Virus record (IMG/VR): IMGVR_UViG_3300032006_000104
Location: 1 to 21,954 of that record
Length of the DNA stretch: 21,954 nt
From: a virus
Direction: 5' to 3' (one strand)
The stretch's first letter is position 1. Every line of letters starts with the position of its first letter. The position numbers and the translations under genes were made by a program. The notes under the pieces are model-generated. The model was not told the DNA's origin and did not search any database. It saw only the letters and a list, made by a program, of their open reading frames with translations. Positions 13,845-21,954 of this stretch are shown one piece after another.

Positions 13845-16522
13845 CAGCTATACTCCTTCGCTCTACCATTATAAATTTCATATTTGTTTCTAGCCTTTTT
13901 AACCAGATCTACCAAATCAGTTAAACCTTGAATATCTTGTATTAATTGTACTCCCAATTTAAGTGTCTTACCTAATAGATAATTACAACTGTCATAAATT
14001 GCTCTACCATAAGGAACAACTCCACCAGTAGTATTTGCTGCTGGTACTGCTGACACATAAACAGCGGGGTATTGCTTATAAGATGTTGATGGTGTTCCTG
14101 AACGTGTAGGTACACCAATACGTGTATCAATTTCTGCGGCACGTTTTGAACAGTTAGTACCAAATGTAGATATTTCAGTATGAAAAGCGGCCCATTCAGT
14201 ATTTGCCATAAATACAGTTACACCAAGATTACTCCCACCATTATTAGTCCCTGTTCTGGTATTATTACTGTGATTCCAAGAAGTACGAAAAGTTTCTGTT
14301 GCAGCAGTCAATGTTGCCAAATCCCCTAAAGGTTCTGCTTGAATATAAGTATCAAAAGCAACATCACTTATACCACTTCCACCTGCTTGTGCAGTGTTTA
14401 TATCAATAATTGGATCACGAAAAGATGCTAAAGATTGTAAATCATTTATTGTATCTTTTACAAACTGAACATCAGCATTCATTGAATTATCTCCAGAACC
14501 ACCAGCTTCATATAAGTGTTTCTGTATGAAATTATATCTACATGGAAATACAGTAGTATCTGTACCTAAAGTTGCTGTCCAATTTGTACCTGAAGTAATA
14601 GTAACAGACTCATAATGTAATCTGTTTATATAAATGTAATTGTTTGCACCAAGTGTATAATAATTTCCTATAGTTGCATTGACACTAGGTGCTCCGGCTG
14701 ATCCACTTAAAGAAGGATGTGTGGTAGTTTCATCTACTGGTACTGTTGATGTAGCACCCACACCAACTGAAACACCATCACATGTAACTGATGTTCCTTG
14801 TATTCTACTTATAGCACCACTTAATCCAGTTTTAGTCATAGTATGAGGAGGCTCTCCAGTATTAGGCATAGTATGATTAGTACCTATTGCACCACTAGTT
14901 CCACTTGTATATGAGATATTAGTACAAGGTACTTCATAATAGAATTTTTCAGCTTGGTCAATATAATACCTGTTCTCTGGCATAGTACCTGCACTATTTG
15001 CTCTTTCATAATCATGCCTAATAAATCTTCCACTAGGAATATCATCTTCTCCTAACCCAGTAGGTTGTGTTCCTACAATTACACCATTGTCTACTTCATA
15101 AGCTTTAACTGTTCCTCCCATTGCTGGGAAAAAAGGATTTCGTTCCTTATAAGGATATGTAGTTCCTGAAACTTCTTTTTGTAAAGAAACCCAATCACCT
15201 CTTGCGCCCTTAGTTATATCATTCGTTGCATTTGAACTACCATTGTCAGGATCAAAAAATCCAAGAAGACTTACAAATTGTGAAGTATTAGCATTTAATA
15301 AATCATCCGGTCCCGCATCTGATCCACTATAATCTCCCGCATCATCACCTACTGGTTTCCAATCTGGATTTTTAACTAAACCTTCTCCTACCACTTCTAC
15401 TTGACAGAATATATCATCTTTTGCATATCCAAATGGAACACTATTTACTGTGATGGTAACTATACCATCTGATGTTGCTATTCCTGAATTACTAAGTCTA
15501 ATTTTACTACCCGCAGTTTGTACCGCTGCTATTGATACATTGTCATCTGGAATACCTGTTCCACTAATAACATCTCCATATTTAATTTTAGAAAGATCTG
15601 TATCTGATACGTTTGTTATCTCTAAACTACCCGTTGTAGTTGTACCCGTGATAGTGAATGTGTTTACATAGTCCGCGTGTCTTTTCAAATAAAACTTTTG
15701 ACCAAAAGAAGGACCTACAGGAGTATATGAAGTATTAGTACCCCCCACTAAATGATCTAATAATGACATAGTAACTAATTCATTATATGCTCCTGAACTT
15801 TGTGTCGATACACCCGCGATATTTGCCTTTGCATAATTCTCATTCCATGTTCCCACTTCTGTTACTGTAGCTTGACCCCAAGCAACGGCATTACCAAAAG
15901 GGGTATCATCATTTGGTGAAGAATATGGAGTCATATCATCATTAATATCTACTAACTCTCCATCTATTCTTGATCTAACTACATAATAATCTTTAACATA
16001 AGTAGTGAAAGTATTACTACCTTGTGTTTGAGTTGTACCTTCTAAACTAGTTAAATTAATACTATAAGTTTCTCCAATATCTGTGGCTTTAATTCCAAAA
16101 TAAGATGTATTCGGTTCACTAAGACCTAAAGCACCATTTACTGTTTCATAAGAAGGTAAATCAAATTTTCTAAAAGTAGTTCGTATGTCTCTTGCACCCC
16201 AACATACCAATCTTTGTTCTGCTAGATTTTCACATACTTGATGAAGAGAATAACTAGCATCCAAAATAGTTGCTTCCATTAATAATTCATTACCATCTTC
16301 TAAAAGAATATTATTACCTGCACCCTGATCTTCTAATTGAAGATAAAGAGTATAAGTAGAAGCTGTAAACTTTTCACATAGTGCATTTAATCTACTCTCA
16401 GAAAATTCTCTTATTAATGCAACAGAATTGAGAATCCCATTTCTCGCAGACAAATGCGTTGCAGGAGAATCAATTATCTCCTTTTTCACTTCAACTATTT
16501 TTTTATCAATTGCTCCTGCCAT
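13844..16522 (-). CDS. Large virion protein of unknown function, 892 aa, with acidic repeat and tail-fibre-type beta module
   Basis: I cannot assign this to a T4 gene. Residues 1-58 look helical. Residues 59-84 carry an LEDQ...ILLEDGNELLMEA motif nearly identical to one in the gp7-like protein. Residues 288-358 form a Thr/Ser-rich beta module (TTTTGSLEITNVS, GDVISGTGIPDDN, IRLSNSG, TITVN) of a kind I know from phage tail fibres. Residues 565-690 are Gly/Thr-rich and likely beta. The last 45 residues (LLGKTLKLGVQLIQDIQGL) look helical again. The ATG at 16522 follows AGGA at 5 bases and lies 7 bases after the previous stop. The context makes it a baseplate or tail-tip structural protein; receptor contact is possible but unproven. 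Confidence 0.75.
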   Translation of the reverse strand: MAGAIDKKIVEVKKEIIDSPATHLSARNGILNSVALIREFSESRLNALCEKFTASTYTLYLQLEDQGAGNNILLEDGNELLMEATILDASYSLHQVCENLAEQRLVCWGARDIRTTFRKFDLPSYETVNGALGLSEPNTSYFGIKATDIGETYSINLTSLEGTTQTQGSNTFTTYVKDYYVVRSRIDGELVDINDDMTPYSSPNDDTPFGNAVAWGQATVTEVGTWNENYAKANIAGVSTQSSGAYNELVTMSLLDHLVGGTNTSYTPVGPSFGQKFYLKRHADYVNTFTITGTTTTGSLEITNVSDTDLSKIKYGDVISGTGIPDDNVSIAAVQTAGSKIRLSNSGIATSDGIVTITVNSVPFGYAKDDIFCQVEVVGEGLVKNPDWKPVGDDAGDYSGSDAGPDDLLNANTSQFVSLLGFFDPDNGSSNATNDITKGARGDWVSLQKEVSGTTYPYKERNPFFPAMGGTVKAYEVDNGVIVGTQPTGLGEDDIPSGRFIRHDYERANSAGTMPENRYYIDQAEKFYYEVPCTNISYTSGTSGAIGTNHTMPNTGEPPHTMTKTGLSGAISRIQGTSVTCDGVSVGVGATSTVPVDETTTHPSLSGSAGAPSVNATIGNYYTLGANNYIYINRLHYESVTITSGTNWTATLGTDTTVFPCRYNFIQKHLYEAGGSGDNSMNADVQFVKDTINDLQSLASFRDPIIDINTAQAGGSGISDVAFDTYIQAEPLGDLATLTAATETFRTSWNHSNNTRTGTNNGGSNLGVTVFMANTEWAAFHTEISTFGTNCSKRAAEIDTRIGVPTRSGTPSTSYKQYPAVYVSAVPAANTTGGVVPYGRAIYDSCNYLLGKTLKLGVQLIQDIQGLTDLVDLVKKARNKYEIYNGRAKEYS
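16270..16345 (-). repeat. Acidic EDG motif block in the 892-aa protein
   Basis: Partner of the block at 5050-5160. The two encoded segments match at most positions (LEDQ, ILLEDG, LLME), while the DNA has diverged, so the sharing is old or under protein-level selection. Confidence 0.7.
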
Positions 16523-16529
16523 TGTATTC

Positions 16530-17003
16530 CTATGATAAAGGTCCTGAAAATGGAACAGGTGGAGCGCCTGGAATTAATCCACTCACTACCCATGTTTTTG
16601 TCCATGTATCTAAAATGTTTGCCAACTCCTTCGAAAAACTTACACCTGAAGGTTGATGTCCTGAATATAATTGTATTAACTCCGGCGTATGTGAAGGTGA
16701 TACCGCCGGTGGCCCTATCTGATTTGCAGATAAAAATGTCAATGCCATAGTTGATAATGCCGATGCTATTTGTGTTCCTACTGCTGCACCAGATGGTAAT
16801 TGTTGAGCATAAACTCCACCTATTGTCATTCCTGTTGGAGCATCTACTACATTTGATGCTGGAAATCCACCCGCATTCTGTGCCATCATTAAATAATTCT
16901 TAAATGCTTTTGCTATATCTTTTCCTGGCTTCATTGGATCAGGACTATGACCCCCATACGTTGCTATCAATTCACCCTGTAATGTTGCTTTAACTAATGC
17001 CAT
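16530..17003 (-). CDS. Unknown small virion protein directly after gp5, 157 aa
   Basis: I recognise no family. The protein is rich in Ala, Gly, Pro and small residues, with a helical N-terminal half (KDIAKAFKNYLMMAQNAGG), a central hydrophobic stretch (ASALSTMALTFLSANQIGPP), a Trp-containing segment (ILDTWTKTWVVSG) and a Pro-rich end (IPGAPPVPFSGP). I chose the ATG at 17003 over an in-frame GTG at 17021. GGGAG lies 11 bases before this ATG and would fall inside the coding region if the GTG were used. The ATG also lies one base after the gp5 stop (TAA-T-ATG). Close coupling to gp5 suggests a spike- or hub-associated part. Confidence 0.75.
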   Translation of the reverse strand: MALVKATLQGELIATYGGHSPDPMKPGKDIAKAFKNYLMMAQNAGGFPASNVVDAPTGMTIGGVYAQQLPSGAAVGTQIASALSTMALTFLSANQIGPPAVSPSHTPELIQLYSGHQPSGVSFSKELANILDTWTKTWVVSGLIPGAPPVPFSGPLS

Positions 17004-17004
17004 A

Positions 17005-19035
17005 TTATTCAAAACTCCCACTAACTTTTAAGGATTTCAATAAGGATAATTTAGCAGTAGCTGGTGGCATTGGTGGTCCAGATGGCCCTGTTCCTGTTGG
17101 ATGAGTATGTTCTGTCATTATGTCTATTAATTCATCTAATACTTCTTTTAATGTAGCAATTAATCCTGCTACCTTTACTTTACCTCCTGAACTTACTGTT
17201 ACCTCACCCAATAATCCTTGTAAAGTAGCCGCGCCTGAACTCTCTAATCTCATCGTGGCTAATAGACTAGCCATTTCTGCATATCCCGCTAAAGAAGAAA
17301 ATGCTACATTCCCCAATAATGATTCTCCTTTAATACCACTTGTTCCTAAATTAGAATTCAATTCTATATCTCCGGGCGGTAACAATTTTATATTTCCCCC
17401 TAAACCCGCAAGACCTAAATTCATTAAGATTCCACCTGAAACTAAATTATCAGTACATTCCATTCCAATCTTACCTAGAGTAGCCGTAGTCTTTTTTGCA
17501 TAATCACCAGTTAATGATGGTAATACTCCAAATATTGATTCATTTATTGAATCGGTAATATTATATGATAATCCACCACCAGTTTGTAATCCTGCACTTC
17601 CTTGAGAACTCAAACTAAAAGATCCACTATGAATAGTGTATTTACCACCCACCTTCTTTTTTTCATCTCCTGTTGTTATTTCTGAACCAGAAGAAGACTT
17701 CTTTTCAATTATTACATTATTAGCACTTAGTACAAGAGATTCCGATGCTGTTAATTTCATTTTAGAGGCTTGAAAATTAATTGCTCCTTTTGTATTAACA
17801 ACATTAAATCTACCTTTACCTATTGCAACAGAATAATCACCATCAACTCTATCTGTCCTATTACCAATAACATAATTTTCTTGATGACCATCAACTGTTG
17901 TATAATCACTCGCTTCAATATGTGTATATTTTGCACCTAAAATAATATTATAATAATTGTTTACTATTTTATCAACTTTAATTCCAACTGGATGTATTTC
18001 TGTAAATGTTCCTGTTCTATGATACCAATGTAATCTTTCTTCATTGGGAGTATCATCCATTTCAATAATATGTCCACTTTCTGTTTGATGAACATGATTG
18101 TATGGATAAATTGCTGCCCACGGTATCTTAGGTTCAGACCAATTCCTACCATCTGCTGTAGGAATATCTAATTGTCCGGCCTTTCTATTTTGCATTTTTT
18201 CAAATACAATCCCTGAAGACTTTGGATCACTAGAATCTGTATTTCCCCGAATACCTCTAGCCAATCTATTCGTAGTAGGTTCTTTTAAATAATTTAATTG
18301 TCTTGTAGATGATAAATTTGTATTTGCTATACCAGTATCAGGAAATGTTGATCTTACATCTTGTTCTACAACCTTTACTGTAAATGCCGGTCTTGGTGCT
18401 TGTAATCCAGTTTGACCCATTAAAGATCTTACATATACACCATTTGCAGTAAATACTTGTGGTGTGGGTGCACCCATTGAACCCACTTGAACAGACGTTG
18501 CAGATTCTTCAGGATCAGGATTAGAATTATGAATAATAGTTGCGGGTTCTCTTGGAACTAACTCACTTGCGGGATTATAAGCTAAATCTCTTGGGCCTAT
18601 TTCATCATCGAATTCTGGGTGACCCACATCTCCACCTGGAGGTAAATCTCCTTGTTCTCTTCGTGGATCAAGAAACCCTTGTCCTCCTGTTGGTGTTCCA
18701 TCATTATTAATTCCTTTTGCATCTAATTCAGGAATACCACCAAGTGTTCCAAAAAACATTGGCTCTTGTCCTGCCTCACCATCACGATAAAATCCAACAA
18801 CCCATGTTCCTTCAACTGGACCTAATGGAGATGTTCCTACTCCTGTTTGACTTGCAGAAGTAATTGGTGCAACAGGATACGCCCACGGCAGCCCAACTGT
18901 TGGTTGATCATTTTTATCTTCTGAATGCCAACCTAGTATTCTAATTTTACATCTTCCAAGATAAAGAGGATCATGGCGATCTTCGACAACTCCTTGCCAC
19001 CATACAAATCCTTCTTTTCCCATAAAATATGACAT
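17005..19035 (-). CDS. 5: Baseplate hub and central spike protein gp5, without lysozyme domain
   Basis: Hub/spike protein; in T4, a trimer of gp5 forms the membrane-piercing needle below gp27. Residues 10-105 are the OB-fold (WWQGVVEDRHDPLYLGRCKI, GPVEGTWVVGFYRDGE, FFGTLGG), matching the T4 N-terminal domain. The T4 lysozyme domain should follow, but residues 105-300 show no lysozyme-like E...D...T pattern and are Pro/Ser/Asp-rich. Residues 308-350 (YNHVHQTESGHIIEMDDTP, HRTGTFTEIHPVG) match the T4 segment before the beta-helix, and residues 355-470 have VxG-type helix repeats. The end holds HTHPTGTGPSGPPMPPA, like the spike ends of P2 gpV-type proteins, where His residues hold iron. At 676 aa it is longer than T4 gp5 (575). 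The ATG follows AAGG at 10 bases. Confidence 0.92.
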   Translation of the reverse strand: MSYFMGKEGFVWWQGVVEDRHDPLYLGRCKIRILGWHSEDKNDQPTVGLPWAYPVAPITSASQTGVGTSPLGPVEGTWVVGFYRDGEAGQEPMFFGTLGGIPELDAKGINNDGTPTGGQGFLDPRREQGDLPPGGDVGHPEFDDEIGPRDLAYNPASELVPREPATIIHNSNPDPEESATSVQVGSMGAPTPQVFTANGVYVRSLMGQTGLQAPRPAFTVKVVEQDVRSTFPDTGIANTNLSSTRQLNYLKEPTTNRLARGIRGNTDSSDPKSSGIVFEKMQNRKAGQLDIPTADGRNWSEPKIPWAAIYPYNHVHQTESGHIIEMDDTPNEERLHWYHRTGTFTEIHPVGIKVDKIVNNYYNIILGAKYTHIEASDYTTVDGHQENYVIGNRTDRVDGDYSVAIGKGRFNVVNTKGAINFQASKMKLTASESLVLSANNVIIEKKSSSGSEITTGDEKKKVGGKYTIHSGSFSLSSQGSAGLQTGGGLSYNITDSINESIFGVLPSLTGDYAKKTTATLGKIGMECTDNLVSGGILMNLGLAGLGGNIKLLPPGDIELNSNLGTSGIKGESLLGNVAFSSLAGYAEMASLLATMRLESSGAATLQGLLGEVTVSSGGKVKVAGLIATLKEVLDELIDIMTEHTHPTGTGPSGPPMPPATAKLSLLKSLKVSGSFE
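17011..17018 (-). promoter_or_regulatory. Ribosome binding site that decides the start of the 157-aa gene
   Basis: The minus strand has GGGAG ending at about 17015, within the last codons of gp5 and 11 bases before the ATG at 17003. The longer GTG reading frame would start upstream of this site, which argues against the GTG. Confidence 0.6.
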
Positions 19036-19046
19036 AGTGTTATACC

Positions 19047-20846
19047 TTATCTACCTGATTGACCCTTCATTCGACCTGATTTAGCTAATGCTTCTTCAGT
19101 ATCTTTACCCGTCATTGTACCATGTCCAGAAGCGGCTGGCGCTGATCTATCTTTACCGACTGGCTTTTTTAATGAATCTTTTATTGCTTCAAATTCTATC
19201 TCATACTTTTCTTTATTAAAGTGATGTCTTAATTTTGTAATTAAATAATATCCACTTAAATAAGTATGATGTGTGGATTGTGTAAATCCATCCCTATCTT
19301 CAAGATATTGTGTAGGTAATTTAAATTCAATTAAATCTCCTACTGTTCTAGTAGATAACCCAGGCGCCCTAATACTTAATTTAATATTATTCATTTGTTG
19401 ACTTTGTACCAATCGTGATTGCATCCATTGTTCTACTCTACTAGGTTGAATACTTGGGCTTGCATTTTCTCTAATTTCTCCATGAACTCCTTGTGATCCT
19501 ATAGCTTCTTTAAATATAATGTCATGTGAAAAATTAGTAGGATAAAAAGATATTTGTGATTCGGGTGAACCTAAGGCATCTTGTTTTTCAGTAGATAATA
19601 ATCCTGACCCCAAATGAGTAAAATTATCAGTAAAGTTTTTTGCATCATGTGCTTGTTCTAAAAATTCTATAACTTCTTCTGCACCAGTATCACTATTTAC
19701 TGTTATTTTTGCACTTAATGCCGACTTATTTACCAAATTAAAATCTAATGTATCATATCTCATTCTAACTAGATCATGTGTAAGTAATCTATTTGAATAC
19801 ATTCCACTTTGTAAATTTTGTAGAACATCAAAATTAGAATTAAATTGATATTCATCTACAGCAGTCATTTCTACTGCAACATTCTTAGCTTCATTAGTTT
19901 GTGCGCCCAATCGTTTAGGTTGAATCACATAGGTTTCTTTCACGGGATCTTCTGGTTGAGTATACTCTAATTCTGTTGGTGATCCAGGCGATCCTGGAAT
20001 TGTACGATATCCCAGACCTCCACCAGCCATAAGTGTTTCCAAAGAAATAAAAAAGAATCCTCTAACAGTTTCATAAAAAACAAAACTAGAACCCACTGCA
20101 TGTTTACCCGCAGACACGGCTCTTGATGCCAAAAAATTAAGGGCTTTAAATGGTGTTTGATTTGGAATAATTAAATCTGTAAGATTTTTAGTAGGTTCAA
20201 TAAAGATTCTTTTACTATTTGAATTTCTACCTCTTTTAAAAAATTGTGTATATAGAGATTTAACTATATCCGATATTTTTCTTGGTTTAAAAGTTTGAGG
20301 ATCTAATGCGGATTTTTTAACCTTTTTCTTTAAATTTAAAATAGCTTCTTCAGAAACTAAAGATAATTTATAAGTCAACATTTGATCATTAAGTTTTACA
20401 ATATTATTAATTTTAACTACTCTAAACTTTAAACTAATTCTACCTTCATTTTGACTACCTTCAAATGGACCTGGAAGATTATTTTCTGGTTTTCTTTCTT
20501 TTACAATACCTTTTGTTTTTACTTGGATGGTTATAGTTTCTTCACCAATAATAGGTACACTTTCCATTAATCCAATACCATCTACTAATTGTATATCAGC
20601 AGTAAGATAAGGTGAAAAAATACTTTCATAGATATTGAAATCTGACCACGCGGCCTTCAAATCAATATATCCTTTTCTATGAGGTGAAGTAAGGGTAAGT
20701 TTTTGAAGTTCAAAATCGCCAGGAAAAGAGGGGAGTGCACCCTGCTTCGGATTTTTTAAAAATTCAGATTTAGTTCCATGATCGGCGGATTCTGGAGTAA
20801 TACCTACTCCTTTATTCGTCCTATCAATAATAGTTCCGGCTCCCAT
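19047..20846 (-). CDS. 27: Baseplate hub protein, gp27-like
   Basis: Probable hub protein that binds the gp5 spike and continues the tail tube. At 599 aa it is longer than T4 gp27 (391). Residues 45-110 have the pattern common to hub proteins of many myophages (GYIDLKAAWSDFNIYESIFS, PYLTADIQLVDGIGL, PIIGEETITIQVKTKG). Later come SDIVKSLYTQFF, LIIPNQTPFKALNFLASRA and FVFYETVRGFFFISLE (about 190-270), then a Gln-rich helical stretch and a tube-like segment (DLIEFKLP, GYYLITKLRHHF). The C-terminal 30 residues are polar, with two SGR motifs. Its ATG overlaps the gp53 stop (TAATG), with GGAG 11 bases upstream. The assignment rests on pattern and adjacency to gp5; I saw no strong direct match to T4 gp27. 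Confidence 0.75.
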   Translation of the reverse strand: MGAGTIIDRTNKGVGITPESADHGTKSEFLKNPKQGALPSFPGDFELQKLTLTSPHRKGYIDLKAAWSDFNIYESIFSPYLTADIQLVDGIGLMESVPIIGEETITIQVKTKGIVKERKPENNLPGPFEGSQNEGRISLKFRVVKINNIVKLNDQMLTYKLSLVSEEAILNLKKKVKKSALDPQTFKPRKISDIVKSLYTQFFKRGRNSNSKRIFIEPTKNLTDLIIPNQTPFKALNFLASRAVSAGKHAVGSSFVFYETVRGFFFISLETLMAGGGLGYRTIPGSPGSPTELEYTQPEDPVKETYVIQPKRLGAQTNEAKNVAVEMTAVDEYQFNSNFDVLQNLQSGMYSNRLLTHDLVRMRYDTLDFNLVNKSALSAKITVNSDTGAEEVIEFLEQAHDAKNFTDNFTHLGSGLLSTEKQDALGSPESQISFYPTNFSHDIIFKEAIGSQGVHGEIRENASPSIQPSRVEQWMQSRLVQSQQMNNIKLSIRAPGLSTRTVGDLIEFKLPTQYLEDRDGFTQSTHHTYLSGYYLITKLRHHFNKEKYEIEFEAIKDSLKKPVGKDRSAPAASGHGTMTGKDTEEALAKSGRMKGQSGR

Positions 20847-21421
20847 TATTCAAATTTCTCCGCATGTTCAGAGAGTATATCTGCAACATATTTTCTATCA
20901 ATCAATTTAATATCTCGCTTAGCCTCATTTCGAGCTGTTTCCCAATCATAACAATATATAATATCTCGGTCTGCTTCGTCAAGTGCATTATAAGATGTTT
21001 CATCAATTTCAATACATTTTAATGGAATTGGTTCAGAAGTTGCTGTTGCTTCTACTCTAGGTCTAACAATTTGTTCATAATGATGTACAGTAGTTTGACA
21101 ATGATTAAGACTTCCATACTTATCTTTAATAAAATTTCCAAATTCCCTAGAATTTAGTGGCCAGTCAAAAACGGGATCATGTATATCATTAATCAAAAAT
21201 ATTAACCATGTATATTTTACATGACCATACATTTTAAATGCAGTTATATCTGGTCTTTCTGCTTCTGGTATTGAATAGGGAAAATAATTAACAATAGAAC
21301 TTGTAAGTATGCTTTTTATCTTCGCATTGAGCATAATATTAATAGCAGTCTTGGTCTTTATAGGTTTTGCGCCAGAAATATCATAATTTATTTGTGGATA
21401 ATGTTGAAAATATTCAGACAT
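20846..21421 (-). CDS. 53: Baseplate wedge protein gp53
   Basis: A 191-aa protein close in length to T4 gp53 (196), which joins the wedge inner ring to the hub. The family pattern is visible: YFQHYPQINYDISG near the N-terminus, the NYFPYSI...RPDITAFKMYG segment (about 43-67), WLIFLINDIHDPVFDWPL (about 72-89), then FGNFIKDKYGS and HHYEQIVRP. The C-terminal NEAKRDIKLIDRKY helix is also typical. The ATG at 21421 has AGGAG (21431-21435) 9 bases upstream, in the 15-base gap after the previous stop. It directly precedes the hub gene. Confidence 0.9.
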   Translation of the reverse strand: MSEYFQHYPQINYDISGAKPIKTKTAINIMLNAKIKSILTSSIVNYFPYSIPEAERPDITAFKMYGHVKYTWLIFLINDIHDPVFDWPLNSREFGNFIKDKYGSLNHCQTTVHHYEQIVRPRVEATATSEPIPLKCIEIDETSYNALDEADRDIIYCYDWETARNEAKRDIKLIDRKYVADILSEHAEKFE

Positions 21422-21436
21422 AGTTAATTTCTCCTA

Positions 21437-21954
21437 TTAAAATCCTTGATCTACTTTTTCTCTATACATTATATCTACTTCCATAAACGAAAGTTTCATT
21501 GCTATAGTTACTGGATATTGTGTTCCTTCAAAAAATAAAGGTACATTTTCTGTATCAAAATTTAAGTCACATTGAGTTAATACAGATTTTCCTATATTAA
21601 ACATGGGATTCTCTGACCCAGTAGGTAAAGGGTTTCCACCAATATAAAACGTAATTTCAAAAGTATCAGGATATCCAAATAACATTGAAGGTGCAGTTGC
21701 ACTATCTCCACCCGCATGAGAAGGTAACATAGCCTTTTTAAATGAATTAGCAATTTTTAAACAAGTTTTAGATTCATCTTCATTTTGTGGTAACATTTTA
21801 AAATCGAATTCAAATGTTCTCATATCAGTAGGACCTTTAAATGCGGCAACTGTAAAAGGATTAAGTACTGCACCAGTAGCTCGTTCCATTATAGTTTTAG
21901 TACCCTCTTGAATAACATTAGCTTTTTCTGCCATTTTAAGTGTAGCAACTTTTC
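21437..21954 (-). CDS. 48: Tail-tube cap protein, gp48/gp54-like (5' end cut by window edge)
   Basis: C-terminal 171 residues of a protein that caps the baseplate and starts tail-tube assembly. The family pattern is clear: GAVLNPFTVAAFKG, a RTFEFDFKMLPQNEDES segment, NSFKKAMLP, FGYPDTFEITFY and a late SFMEVDIMYRE. T4 gp48 (364 aa) and gp54 (320 aa) share this fold, and the visible part does not decide between them. I treat it as partial because the frame stays open upstream of the ATG at 21934 (six more codons, KVATLK, to the edge), that ATG has no good ribosome binding site, and 165 aa would be half the family's length. Confidence 0.8.
   Translation of the reverse strand, partial: KVATLKMAEKANVIQEGTKTIMERATGAVLNPFTVAAFKGPTDMRTFEFDFKMLPQNEDESKTCLKIANSFKKAMLPSHAGGDSATAPSMLFGYPDTFEITFYIGGNPLPTGSENPMFNIGKSVLTQCDLNFDTENVPLFFEGTQYPVTIAMKLSFMEVDIMYREKVDQGF

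Noticed and set aside
13579-13893. Plus-strand reading frame of 104 codons across the 61-aa gene
   Set aside because: It runs against three tightly coupled minus-strand genes with good ribosome binding sites. Its protein is Ser/Phe/Leu-rich, as expected from the antisense of charged helical sequence.
16530-17021. GTG start at 17021 for the unknown protein after gp5
   Set aside because: It overlaps the gp5 end and has no ribosome binding site, while the in-frame ATG at 17003 has GGGAG at a good distance and lies one base after the gp5 stop.
17120-17503. Plus-strand reading frame of 127 codons inside gp5
   Set aside because: It is the antisense of the gp5 spike region. The composition looks like a mirror of that gene, and no start signal is evident.
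1-21954. tRNA genes, CRISPR arrays, insertion sequences, reverse transcriptase or diversity-generating repeats
   Set aside because: No such element was seen by eye. Nearly the whole window is coding in one direction, with virion protein genes only.

Overview
This window looks like the baseplate region of a T4-like myovirus. It is AT-rich: hand counts of sampled 60-base lines give about 32% G+C over most of it. The evidence is an unbroken series of T4-type baseplate proteins, all read from the minus strand (right to left). The beta-repeat-rich tail proteins, the low G+C and the absence of a gp5 lysozyme domain resemble marine T4-like phages (cyanophage or SAR11-type). I cannot name the host, because no host-specific gene is present.

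Layout in transcription order, from the right edge: a gp48/gp54-like tail-tube cap protein cut by the edge (21437-21954); gp53 wedge (20846-21421); a gp27-like hub (19047-20846); gp5 hub/spike without lysozyme (17005-19035); four proteins I do not recognise (157, 892, 61 and 663 aa; 11675-17003); gp25 wedge (11257-11649); gp6 wedge (9372-11249); a giant 2562-aa gp7-related wedge protein (1681-9369, GTG start); and a gp8 wedge protein (1-1591) whose 3' end leaves the window. The 6-7-8 order is that of T4. Genes overlap by a few bases or lie within about 25 bases of each other, so they are probably translated from long polycistronic messages. No gene-free stretch reaches 300 bases.

The only notable intergenic gap, 89 bases before gp8, holds an exact T4-type late promoter element (TATAAATA), a small hairpin at the predicted 5' end of the transcript and a GGAGG ribosome binding site. 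gp8 is also clearly richer in G+C than its neighbours (about 42% in sampled lines).

The most interesting part is the gp7-related protein. The region resembling the C-terminal part of T4 gp7 sits at its N-terminus and is split by about 950 residues of beta modules. Its C-terminal half carries acidic 'EDG' repeats, a tandem 86-residue repeat, and three copies of a cupredoxin-like module with a His...Cys-x2-His-x2-Met pattern that could bind copper. Two of these copies share a 32-base exact repeat, which points to recent duplication. Together these genes would build the baseplate hub and wedges, with the unknown proteins and repeat modules probably adding peripheral, host-contacting or penetration parts.
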